Below, piece after piece: positions 7,671-15,691 of a DNA stretch of 64,000 nt. A program made the translations under genes and the position numbers. The stretch is from assembly GCA_963560245.1 (NCBI GenBank), contig CAUWNS010000004.1, forward strand, positions 62,001 to 126,000. Direction: 5' to 3'. Below the pieces are notes generated by a model. That model had not been told where the DNA came from. It did no database searches and saw only the letters and a list, made by a program, of their open reading frames with translations. This DNA is from Pseudoruminococcus_B sp937901805. Lineage in GTDB: Bacteria; Bacillota; Clostridia; Oscillospirales; Ruminococcaceae. Position 1 is the first letter of the stretch. The number at the start of each line of letters is the position of its first letter.

Positions 7671-8878
7671 AATTGTCCTTGGTTTCATCCGGCCCGGGGG
7701 ATCTTTCCCAGATGACCTGCGCCGCTTTGCAGGCTGTTTCCCATGCGGACTGCCTCATGGGGGCTTCCCGGCTGCTTGAAAATTTCCCGGAACATCGGGC
7801 GCTGCAGGTTCCGCTTGCCCTGCCGGAACAAATCATTGAATATCTGCATACCCACCCGGAGTTCCAAACCCCCTGTGTACTGCTCAGCGGAGACGCCGGT
7901 TTTTACAGCGGTGCAAAAAAGCTTGTCGAGCACTTTGGGGCAGAGCAGACGGAGGTTTACCCCGGGATCTCCAGCGTGTCCTGTTTTTCCGCCCGCCTGG
8001 GGATTCCATGGCAGGACTGGCACCTGGTCAGCGCGCATGGGACTGCCTGTGAGATCGCGGCGCATGTGGCAAATTTTGAAAAGACGTTTGCCCTTACCGG
8101 GGGCGCGCAGACGCCGGATTCCCTGTGCCGGGAGCTGGACGCCGCCGGCTTTGGGGAGTGCGCCGCCTATGTGGGGCAAAACCTCTCCAGCCCACAGGAA
8201 GCTGTGTTCCAGGGGACTGTCCGGGAACTTGGAAAAATGAGGTTCGCCCCTTTGAGCGTCCTGCTGGTGATGAATCCGCGCGCCTGTGAGAGGAAAACCG
8301 CTTCCTTTGGCCTGCCGGACGGGGAGTTTCTCCGCGGGGACGTCCCGATGACAAAATCTGAAGTGCGCAGCGTGGTTTTGTCCAAACTCCGCCTCAGGGA
8401 GACGGATACCCTCTGGGATATCGGGGCGGGAACCGGTTCGGTCAGTGTGGAAATGGCGCTGTTTGCCCGGTTTGGAAAGGTCTGTGCAGTGGAGTGCTCA
8501 GATGAAGGATGCAGCCTGATCCGGCAGAATGCGCAGCGTTTTGGGCTCTATAACCTCCGTTTGATACAGGGGATGGCGCCCCAGGCATGCGAGGGGCTGC
8601 CCGCGCCGGACGCAGCCTTTATCGGCGGGAGTAAGGGAAAACTTGGGGAGATCCTGTCCCTGCTGCGCCAAAAAAACCCGGCTGTGCGGGTCTGTATCAG
8701 CGCCATTACTCTGGAAACCGCATGTGATTCCCTCAAACTGCTCGCTGAATTCGGCTTTGAGGGGATTGAAGCAGTCCAGGTGTCCATATCCAAAACAAAG
8801 CGTGCCGGGCGCTCCAATCTTCTGATGGCAAACAACCCGGTTTTTGTCATCAGCGCAGCAGGGAGGAATGACGGATGA
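7667..8878 (+). CDS. cbiET: fused cobalt-precorrin-7 methyltransferase CbiE-CbiT
   Basis: A 403-residue fusion. Residues 1-200 are a tetrapyrrole methylase (CbiE, C5 methylation). Residues 220-400 are a class I methyltransferase (CbiT, C15 methylation and C12 decarboxylation) with the SAM motif DIGAGTGSVSVEMA near residue 250. The fused form is also known as CobL. The start is GTG, preceded by AGAGGGG. The stop overlaps the ATG of cbiA. Confidence 0.95.
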   Translation: MKLSLVSSGPGDLSQMTCAALQAVSHADCLMGASRLLENFPEHRALQVPLALPEQIIEYLHTHPEFQTPCVLLSGDAGFYSGAKKLVEHFGAEQTEVYPGISSVSCFSARLGIPWQDWHLVSAHGTACEIAAHVANFEKTFALTGGAQTPDSLCRELDAAGFGECAAYVGQNLSSPQEAVFQGTVRELGKMRFAPLSVLLVMNPRACERKTASFGLPDGEFLRGDVPMTKSEVRSVVLSKLRLRETDTLWDIGAGTGSVSVEMALFARFGKVCAVECSDEGCSLIRQNAQRFGLYNLRLIQGMAPQACEGLPAPDAAFIGGSKGKLGEILSLLRQKNPAVRVCISAITLETACDSLKLLAEFGFEGIEAVQVSISKTKRAGRSNLLMANNPVFVISAAGRNDG

Positions 8879-10257
8879 AATGGGAGCTTCCGCGTCTGAT
8901 GGTGGCCGCCCCCGCCAGCGGCGGAGGGAAAACAACAGTAACCTGCGCCCTGCTGGGGGCGCTGCGCAAAAGAGGGCTTGCGCCTGCGGCGTTCAAGTGC
9001 GGCCCGGATTATATCGATCCCATGTTCCACCGGGAAATTTTCGGGACAGTCAGCTCCAATACGGATTTGTTTTTTGTCCAGGAGAATACGGCGGTTGCTC
9101 TGGCGGCACAGCGGTCGCAGGGCTGTGATCTCGCTGTATTTGAAGGGGTTATGGGCTATTATGACGGCGTCGGCACAGGCGCGTGCGCCAGCAGTTACCA
9201 TGTTTCCCATGCACTGGAGGTGCCGGCCCTGCTGGTAGTGGATGCAAAAGGGGCGGCTTTCTCCCTTGCCGCGCTGGTGAAAGGGTTTGTGGATTTCAGG
9301 GCAAAATCCCAAATCCGGGCGGTTTTGCTCAACCGGTGCTCAAAGCCCGTGTATGAGATGCTCAAACCGGTCATTGAGCGCGAATGCGGCGTGGAGGTTG
9401 TGGGGTATCTCCCACAGGACGAGGGGATTTCCTTTTCGAGCCGCCACCTGGGGCTGATCCCTCCAAAAGAAGTGACCCGGCTGAAAGAAAAACTCGCCCG
9501 GCTGATCAGCACCTTTGAACAGACCGTGGATCTTGACAGGCTGCTTGCACTTGCAAAAGAGGCGCCCGCTGTGGCGTATGACCCCCTGCCTGCTTTGCCC
9601 AAACCGGGGGAAACTGTCCGCCTGGCTGTCGCGCAGGATAAGGCGTTTTGCTTTTACTATGGGGAAAACCTGGATTTGCTGGAATCGCTGGGGGTCACGC
9701 TCGTCCCCTTTTCCCCTCTGTATGATAAAACGCTTCCAGAGGATATCCACGGGATCTATCTGGGCGGGGGATATCCAGAGGTCTTTGCGGCAAAACTGGC
9801 TGCAAACCGTTCCATGCTGGAATCTGTCCGCAGCGCCGTGCAGGGTGGGGTTCCCGCGTTTGCGGAGTGCGGCGGCTTTTTGTACCTGCATGAAATCCTG
9901 TGTGATGAACAGGGAAAAGAACACCCGATGGCGGGGATAGTCCCCAGCCGGGCGGAAAAAGGGGAGCGCCTGCGCCATTTCGGCTATATTACCCTGGCTG
10001 CGAACCGGGATACCTTCTTTTGCAAAGCAGGGGAGAAGATCTCCGCGCATGAGTTCCACTATTACCAGAGCAGCCTGGAGGGGGATGCGTTTACTGCGGC
10101 AAAAAGTTCCCGCCAGATTTCCTGGGATTGTATCTATACAAAATACAACCTGATTGCAGGCTTCCCCCACCTCTATTTTTATGCAAATCCAAAGTTTGCG
10201 CAGGGGTTTGTGAAAGCCATGAAAACCTATGCGGAGGGGGAGAACCATGACGCTTGA
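8875..10257 (+). CDS. cbiA: cobyrinate a,c-diamide synthase CbiA
   Basis: A 460-residue ATP- and glutamine-dependent amidase for the a and c carboxyls of cobyrinate. The P-loop APASGGGKTTVT is at the N-terminus, followed by KCGPDYIDPMFH. A class I glutamine amidotransferase domain at the C-terminus has its nucleophile in FAECGGFLYL (about residue 332) and a His in SAHEFHYY. Its last codons overlap the cobT start by 11 bases. Confidence 0.96.
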   Translation: MKWELPRLMVAAPASGGGKTTVTCALLGALRKRGLAPAAFKCGPDYIDPMFHREIFGTVSSNTDLFFVQENTAVALAAQRSQGCDLAVFEGVMGYYDGVGTGACASSYHVSHALEVPALLVVDAKGAAFSLAALVKGFVDFRAKSQIRAVLLNRCSKPVYEMLKPVIERECGVEVVGYLPQDEGISFSSRHLGLIPPKEVTRLKEKLARLISTFEQTVDLDRLLALAKEAPAVAYDPLPALPKPGETVRLAVAQDKAFCFYYGENLDLLESLGVTLVPFSPLYDKTLPEDIHGIYLGGGYPEVFAAKLAANRSMLESVRSAVQGGVPAFAECGGFLYLHEILCDEQGKEHPMAGIVPSRAEKGERLRHFGYITLAANRDTFFCKAGEKISAHEFHYYQSSLEGDAFTAAKSSRQISWDCIYTKYNLIAGFPHLYFYANPKFAQGFVKAMKTYAEGENHDA

Positions 10258-11305
10258 ACAGGCGATACAACAAATTTCCCCGCCGGATTCGCACGCCTCC
10301 TCCCAGGCGGCGCGCCGGTGGGACAGGATTGCAAAGCCCCTGCACGGCCTAGGGCTTTTGGAAGACGCCGTCTGCCGGATTGCAGGAGTGCAGGGGACAA
10401 CGCGGGTGCGGATTCAAAAACGCGCTCTGGCGGTGTTCTGCGCGGATAACGGGGTCGTCCGGGAAGGCGTCACCCAGACGGGGAGCGAAGTCACCGCGCA
10501 GGTCGCCGCAAATCTCTGTCATGGGAAAACCAGCGTCAGCAAAATGGCGCAGGTGGCGGATGTGGACGTCTATCCGGTCGATATGGGGATGAACACCCCG
10601 GTCAGGGAACCGGGGATATTGGACTGTGCGGTTGCGCGCGGGACGCAGGATCTGGCGTGCGGCCCGGCGATGTCCCGCGCGCAGGCGGTGCAGGCGCTCG
10701 AACACGGCGTTTCCCTTGCCTGCCGCCTTGCAAAAGAAGGGTATCAGGCTTTCGCCGCCGGGGAGATGGGGATTGGCAACACCACAACCAGCAGCGCGGT
10801 GGCAAGCGTGCTGCTCGGCCGCCCGGTCGAGGAGATGACCGGACGCGGCGCGGGTTTGAGCAGCGAGGGGCTCTGCAGGAAGGTTTCCGTCATTAAACAG
10901 GCGATCCGGCTGAACCGGCCCGACAGGAAAGATCCCCTCGATGTGCTTGCCAGGCTCGGCGGCTTTGATATCGCCGGTATGGCGGGGTTTTCCCTCGGTG
11001 CGGCGGCCTGTAAGGTTCCCGTTGTCGTGGACGGGTTTATCTCCTCTGTCGCCGCGCTGGCAGCGGTGCGGCTGTGCCCGGCGGCGCAGGGGTATCTCCT
11101 GGCAAGCCATGTGAGCGGGGAGCCTGCGGGCAAACTGGTGCTGGATGCCCTGGGGCTGTCTCCTGTTATCACTGCCGGAATGCACCTGGGAGAGGGGACG
11201 GGCGCAGTAGCTCTGTTTCCATTGCTGGATATGGCGCTTGCAGTGTATGAGGGTATGAGCACGTTTGAAGAGATAGAACTGGAAGAATACCGCCCCCTGG
11301 CATAG
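10247..11305 (+). CDS. cobT: nicotinate-nucleotide:DMB phosphoribosyltransferase CobT
   Basis: A 352-residue enzyme that makes alpha-ribazole phosphate from nicotinate mononucleotide and the lower-ligand base. GEMGIGNTTTSSAV and the C-terminal LGEGTGAVALFPLL, whose Glu near residue 316 matches the catalytic base of the family, are clear. The ATG at 10247 follows GGAGGGGGAG. Its presence implies benzimidazole-type lower ligands, yet no bluB or bza genes are in the window, so the base is probably made elsewhere or imported. Confidence 0.95.
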   Translation: MTLEQAIQQISPPDSHASSQAARRWDRIAKPLHGLGLLEDAVCRIAGVQGTTRVRIQKRALAVFCADNGVVREGVTQTGSEVTAQVAANLCHGKTSVSKMAQVADVDVYPVDMGMNTPVREPGILDCAVARGTQDLACGPAMSRAQAVQALEHGVSLACRLAKEGYQAFAAGEMGIGNTTTSSAVASVLLGRPVEEMTGRGAGLSSEGLCRKVSVIKQAIRLNRPDRKDPLDVLARLGGFDIAGMAGFSLGAAACKVPVVVDGFISSVAALAAVRLCPAAQGYLLASHVSGEPAGKLVLDALGLSPVITAGMHLGEGTGAVALFPLLDMALAVYEGMSTFEEIELEEYRPLA

Positions 11306-11326
11306 GGGGACGGGGAGGGATTTTTC

Positions 11327-11857
11327 ATGAAGGCGCTGGTGTTCGGCGGTACGGCGAGCGGGAAAAGTGAATTTGCAGAAACCCTTGCCCTGGCGGGGGA
11401 AGAGAGGGCGGCCTTTTACCTTGCCACTATGGAGCCCTTTGGGCGGGAGGGGGAAAAACGGATTGCCCGCCACCGCCTTTTGCGCAGGGGAAAGGGCTTT
11501 GCCACTGTGGAACAATATACAGGTTTGAAATACCTGGCTGTGGAACCGGGGAGCGCGGTTTTGCTGGAGGATCTGGGAAACCTCTGTGCAAACGAGCTGT
11601 TTTCCCCTTCCGGCTGCGGGTTTTCCCGCGCTTTTGAGGAGATCACCCAGGGCCTCGCCTTGCTTGGCGCGCAGGCGGGCCGCCTGGTGGTTGTCTCCAA
11701 TGATGTTTTTTCCGGCTGTGAACAATATGAAGGGGAGATGGCGGGCTATCTTTCCCTGATGGGGGATCTCCACCGGTGGATTGCAGAACGCGCCGACAAG
11801 GTCGTGGAAGTGGTCTGCGGGATCCCGCTGTACCATAAAGGGGGACAGGTATGCTAA
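11327..11857 (+). CDS. cobU: CobU-family cobinamide kinase/guanylyltransferase, divergent C-terminus
   Basis: A 176-residue CobU-family protein. The P-loop GGTASGKSEFAE (residues 7-18), ATMEPFGREGEKRIARHRLLR (guanylylation region, written here in part) and LLEDLGNL are well kept. The C-terminal motif, normally NEVGxGIVP, is replaced by SNDVFSGCEQYEG. The usual job is phosphorylation of adenosylcobinamide and GMP transfer. A second, shorter CobU-like protein lies downstream and keeps exactly the motif missing here. The stop overlaps cobS. Confidence 0.85.
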   Translation: MKALVFGGTASGKSEFAETLALAGEERAAFYLATMEPFGREGEKRIARHRLLRRGKGFATVEQYTGLKYLAVEPGSAVLLEDLGNLCANELFSPSGCGFSRAFEEITQGLALLGAQAGRLVVVSNDVFSGCEQYEGEMAGYLSLMGDLHRWIAERADKVVEVVCGIPLYHKGGQVC

Positions 11858-12615
11858 TCCAGTCGTTTGTCATTGCGTTTGCCATGTATTCCGCCCTTCC
11901 TATGCCGCGGGTGGACTGGAACCGGGAAAATATGCAGTATGCCCTGTGCTTTTTCCCCCTCATAGGGGGTGTGATCGGCGCAGGTATCGCGCTGTGGCGG
12001 TTTGCCTGCTCTCTGCTCGGCTTGTCTCCAATCCTGTTTGCGGCAGGGGCGGTTCTGCTGCCCGTGCTTGTGACCGGGGGGATCCACCTGGATGGGTTTT
12101 GCGATACGGTGGATGCGCTTTCCAGCCGCCGGGACAGGGAGGAAAAACTGCAAATCTTAAAAGACCCCCATACCGGGGCGTTTGCTGTTATCGGCCTGTG
12201 CTGCCTGTTTCTGGTGTCGTTTGCTCTCTGGCAGGAACTGGACGCCAATGGGGAAACCCTGTCCATCCTGGGGAGTGGGTTTGTCCTTTCCCGTTGTCTG
12301 AGCGGCCTCGCCGTGGCATCGTTTCCGCTTGCAAAGGATACCGGCCTTGCCTATACCTTTGCAAATATGTCCGCAAAAGGGCGCGTGCGCGCCTGGCTTG
12401 CCATTTTTGCACTGCTGTGTATCGCGGGCATGGCGGTTCTCATCCCTCTGGAGGGCGGCGCATGTGCGTGTGCGTCCCTGTTCTGCTTCGTCCTTTACTA
12501 CCGGATGGCAAAACGGCAGTTCGGCGGGATTACCGGGGATCTGGCCGGGTATTTTCTCGAGGTTTGCGAGTGCTCCCAGCTTTTCGCCGTCCTTTTTGTG
12601 CAAAAACTGTTTTAA
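11851..12615 (+). CDS. cobS: adenosylcobinamide-GDP ribazoletransferase CobS
   Basis: A 254-residue integral membrane enzyme that joins adenosylcobinamide-GDP to alpha-ribazole phosphate. Family motifs include FPLIGGVIGAG near the N-terminus and TGGIHLDGFCDTVDAL with the metal-binding acidic residues, then KDPHTGAFAV. Several hydrophobic helices follow. It overlaps cobU by seven bases and is followed by the largest gap in the second half of the operon (75 bases). Confidence 0.95.
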   Translation: MLIQSFVIAFAMYSALPMPRVDWNRENMQYALCFFPLIGGVIGAGIALWRFACSLLGLSPILFAAGAVLLPVLVTGGIHLDGFCDTVDALSSRRDREEKLQILKDPHTGAFAVIGLCCLFLVSFALWQELDANGETLSILGSGFVLSRCLSGLAVASFPLAKDTGLAYTFANMSAKGRVRAWLAIFALLCIAGMAVLIPLEGGACACASLFCFVLYYRMAKRQFGGITGDLAGYFLEVCECSQLFAVLFVQKLF

Positions 12616-12640
12616 AGTCTGGCAGAATATGTTAGAATAA

Positions 12641-12655
12641 AGACAATATTTGTCT
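12641..12655 (+). repeat. inverted repeat between cobS and the second cobU-like gene
   Basis: AGACAATATTTGTCT is a 6-3-6 palindrome flanked by TTAG-rich sequence, in the only AT-rich gap of the late operon. Its role is unknown. It could be a small hairpin, an RNA-processing site or an operator. Confidence 0.4.
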
Positions 12656-12690
12656 AATATTGTACTTTGTTTTTGAATGGGGGAGAGGAA

Positions 12691-13071
12691 ATGCTTTTGA
12701 TTGTCGGCGGAGCCAAACAGGGAAAACGGAAGATTGCCCTGGAACAGACCGGCTGCACGCTCCGGGACGTCGGGGACGGCGGGGCGGTTGTCGACCGCCT
12801 GCACCTGCTCATCCGGGAAGAACTGAAACAGGGGCGGGAGATTTCCCCTCTTTTGGAGCGGATGCTGAAAAAACAGGCGGTTGTCTGTGATGAAATCGGC
12901 TGCGGGATCGTACCGGCGGATGCTTTTGAACGGCGGTGGCGGGAGGAGGTCGGGCGCGCCTGCCAGTTCCTTGCAGCCCATGCGCAGCAGGTGATCCGCG
13001 TTACCTGTGGGATTCCGGTGGTGATCAAGGGCGCGCCTGAGGAATCGGTACGAGGGGAGAAGGGCGAATGA
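12691..13071 (+). CDS. short CobU-like protein, degenerate P-loop
   Basis: A 126-residue protein related to CobU but lacking the central 50-60 residues. The P-loop is altered: GGAKQGKRK has Arg where Ser or Thr is expected. The C-terminal half keeps DEIGCGIVPADAFERRW and CGIPVVIKG, close to the canonical CobU NEVGxGIVP region. I prefer the ATG at 12691, preceded by GGGGGAGAGG. It overlaps cobC. It is unlikely to be a complete kinase alone; it may partner the divergent CobU encoded two genes upstream, or be a decaying copy. Confidence 0.75.
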   Translation: MLLIVGGAKQGKRKIALEQTGCTLRDVGDGGAVVDRLHLLIREELKQGREISPLLERMLKKQAVVCDEIGCGIVPADAFERRWREEVGRACQFLAAHAQQVIRVTCGIPVVIKGAPEESVRGEKGE

Positions 13072-13649
13072 CGTCCCTGTATCTGCTGCGCCATGCCAGT
13101 ACCTGTTCAAACCTCTCCGGGCGGTATCTGGGCAAAACGGACGAGCCGCTCTGCCTGGAGGGGATCCGGCAGGCCGGCAGGATGTGCTTGCAGCCTGTGG
13201 AAAGGGTGTTTGCCAGCCCGCTTACACGCTGTATCCAGACGGCGGAAATTCTATTTCCACAGGCCGCAATTACCGTTGTGGAAGGTTTTCGGGAATGTGA
13301 TTTCGGGGAATTTGAGGGAAGAAGCTTTCGGGAGCTTGACGGCGATCCCCGCTATCAGGCATGGATTGACAGCGGGGGAGAACTCCCGTTTCCCTCCGGG
13401 GAATCCAAGGCGGGGTTTTGCCTGCGCACCTGCCGTGCTTTTGAAGAGATCCTGCCGCAAATGCTGGGATGCGCCGTATGCGCAGTGGTTGCCCATGGCG
13501 GGACGCTGATGGCGCTGCTGGAACGGTACGCCTTGCCGCGACGGGGATATTATGAATATCAGGTGAAAAACTGCTGTGGTTTTTTGACACGGCTTACCAT
13601 GCAAAACGGACAGGCTCAAATAAAAATTCTGGAGGAACTCTCATGCTGA
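13068..13649 (+). CDS. cobC: alpha-ribazole phosphatase CobC
   Basis: A 193-residue histidine phosphatase. The phospho-histidine motif LLRHASTCSN is at the N-terminus, with ASPLTRCIQTAE, the catalytic Glu in ECDFGEFEG, and a second His in VAHGGT. In this operon its expected substrate is alpha-ribazole 5'-phosphate or adenosylcobalamin 5'-phosphate. It overlaps both neighbours. Confidence 0.9.
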   Translation: MTSLYLLRHASTCSNLSGRYLGKTDEPLCLEGIRQAGRMCLQPVERVFASPLTRCIQTAEILFPQAAITVVEGFRECDFGEFEGRSFRELDGDPRYQAWIDSGGELPFPSGESKAGFCLRTCRAFEEILPQMLGCAVCAVVAHGGTLMALLERYALPRRGYYEYQVKNCCGFLTRLTMQNGQAQIKILEELSC

Positions 13650-14620
13650 TCGGCTGTTCCATTTTCGCCGGCTTTGTGTTGGATATGATTTTTGGCGATC
13701 CCTATTGGCTGCCGCATCCCGTCCGGTGGATGGGCTGCGCAATCTCTGCGCTGGAAACCGGGCTTCGCCGGCTGTTCCCTGCTACCAAAACGGGGGAACG
13801 TGCCGCCGGGTTCGTGCTCGCCGCGGTTCTTCCGCTTTGTTCCTGGGGATTGGCCGCGCTGCTTCTGTGGCTGTGCTCTTTTGCAGGGGACTGGCTTGTC
13901 TTCGCTGTGCAGAGTATCCTCTGTTACCAGGTGCTGGCGGCAAAATCCCTGCAAATCGAGAGCGGAAAGGTATACCGCGCCCTGCGGGCAGGGGATATTC
14001 CGGGCGCGCGGTATGCGGTGAGTATGATTGTCGGGCGGGACACCCGGCAGCTTGACGGAAAAGGGATTGCCAGGGCCGCGGTAGAAACAGTTGCGGAAAA
14101 TACCAGCGACGGGGTCGTCGCCCCGCTGTTTTACCTGATGATCGGCGGCGCGCCGCTCGCCCTTGCCTATAAGGCGGTGAATACCATGGACAGCATGGTT
14201 GGGTATAAGAATGAAAAATACCTTCATTTTGGATATGCCGCCGCAAAGCTGGATGATATCGCAAACTTTCTCCCCGCCCGCCTGAGCGCCCTGTTGATGG
14301 TGCTCTGTGCGTTTCTTTTACATATGGACGGGCGCGGCGCGTGGAGGATTTTCCGCCGCGATCGTTTGCGCCATGCCAGCCCGAATTCTGCACAGACCGA
14401 AGCGGTATGCGCGGGCGCACTCGGCCTTCAGCTTGCGGGGGACGCCAGTTATTTTGGAAAACTTGTCCATAAGCCGACCATTGGGGATGCCCTTCGGGAA
14501 ATTGAACCGGAAGATATCTGCCGGGCCAACCGGCTTATGGTTGCCACGGCAATTCTGACCTTGCTTTTCTGCCTTGCCGTACGATTTTCAGTCTGCCTGA
14601 TGGCACAAGGAGGATTTTAA
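13643..14620 (+). CDS. cbiB: adenosylcobinamide-phosphate synthase CbiB
   Basis: A 325-residue membrane protein that attaches the aminopropanol arm to adenosylcobyric acid. DMIFGDPYWLPHPVRWMG near the N-terminus, RDTRQLDGKGIARAAVETVA, and AENTSDGVVAPLFY are family hallmarks. Several membrane helices are evident. It is followed two bases later by cobD, whose product supplies the aminopropanol phosphate. Confidence 0.95.
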   Translation: MLIGCSIFAGFVLDMIFGDPYWLPHPVRWMGCAISALETGLRRLFPATKTGERAAGFVLAAVLPLCSWGLAALLLWLCSFAGDWLVFAVQSILCYQVLAAKSLQIESGKVYRALRAGDIPGARYAVSMIVGRDTRQLDGKGIARAAVETVAENTSDGVVAPLFYLMIGGAPLALAYKAVNTMDSMVGYKNEKYLHFGYAAAKLDDIANFLPARLSALLMVLCAFLLHMDGRGAWRIFRRDRLRHASPNSAQTEAVCAGALGLQLAGDASYFGKLVHKPTIGDALREIEPEDICRANRLMVATAILTLLFCLAVRFSVCLMAQGGF

Positions 14621-14621
14621 T

Positions 14622-15677
14622 ATGCCAGGATCAATCCATGGAGGAGATATTTACGCCTATGAACGGGAATACGGGGAAAAACCTCTTGATTTTTCTTCCA
14701 ATATCAATCCCCTGAAGATGCCGAAAGGGGTGCTGGCGGCCCTGTGCGAAGCGGCGATCCATGCGGATTGTTACCCGGATCCCAATTCCGTAGATCTTTG
14801 TCGGGAGCTTTCGCAGTTTGAACAGGTTCCGCAGGAGTGGTTGTTCTGTTCTAATGGGGCTGCGGATTTGATCTATCGGATTGTCTATGCCCGCAGGCCA
14901 AAACGTGCTCTGCTGCTTGCCCCTACTTTCAGCGAATATGAGGCGGCGCTCCGTGCAGGCAAATGCAAGATCCAGTTTTCACGCCTGGAGGCAAAGGAAC
15001 AATTCCATCTGACAGAAGCTTTTCTGGAGGAAATGACCCCGGGGTACGATATCCTGTTTTTGTGTAATCCAAATAATCCGACCGGACAGGTAATTTCTGC
15101 GGATTTGATGGAAAAAATCGTGAAAAAGTGTATAGAAAATCAGACTTTGCTGGTGGTGGATGAGTGTTTTTTGGATTTTTCGCAGGAATACTTACAGTTG
15201 ACTGCGAAAAAGTATCTGAAAGACAACCCCTATCTGGTTGTGCTCAAAGCGTTTACGAAAACCTTCGCCCTTGCCGGCGCCCGCTTGGGGTACCTGATAT
15301 GCTCTGACGCACAATTCCTGCGGCAGATTGAGGCGGCAGGCCAGCCGTGGGCGGTATCCACTCTGGCGCAGGCGGCAGGGGAAGCGGCGCTGCACAACGC
15401 GCCGGAATATTTGGCGAAAACGAGAAAATACCTCCAGCGGGAACGGGAGTTTTTGCGCTATGGCCTGACCTGCTGTGGATACAAGGTCTTTGAATCCCAT
15501 GCCAATTTTCTCTTTTTCCTTGCCCAGGATACACAGCTTGTCCAGAAAATGAGGCAGGAAGGGATTCTTATCCGGGGCTGTGAGAATTACCGGGGCTTGG
15601 GGCCTGGGTATTACCGGATTGCAATACGCAGGCATGAAGACAATATCAAGCTGCTCGCCGCTTTTGAGCGGGTTTAA
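14622..15677 (+). CDS. cobD: L-threonine-O-3-phosphate decarboxylase CobD
   Basis: A 351-residue PLP enzyme of the class I/II aminotransferase fold, making (R)-1-amino-2-propanol phosphate for CbiB. HGGDIYAYEREYG and DFSSNINPL are typical CobD N-terminal motifs. NPNNPTG is the aminotransferase loop, and the PLP lysine lies in KAFTKTFALAGAR near residue 213. It closely follows cbiB. Confidence 0.93.
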   Translation: MPGSIHGGDIYAYEREYGEKPLDFSSNINPLKMPKGVLAALCEAAIHADCYPDPNSVDLCRELSQFEQVPQEWLFCSNGAADLIYRIVYARRPKRALLLAPTFSEYEAALRAGKCKIQFSRLEAKEQFHLTEAFLEEMTPGYDILFLCNPNNPTGQVISADLMEKIVKKCIENQTLLVVDECFLDFSQEYLQLTAKKYLKDNPYLVVLKAFTKTFALAGARLGYLICSDAQFLRQIEAAGQPWAVSTLAQAAGEAALHNAPEYLAKTRKYLQREREFLRYGLTCCGYKVFESHANFLFFLAQDTQLVQKMRQEGILIRGCENYRGLGPGYYRIAIRRHEDNIKLLAAFERV

Positions 15678-15691
15678 TAGGAGATGACCTT

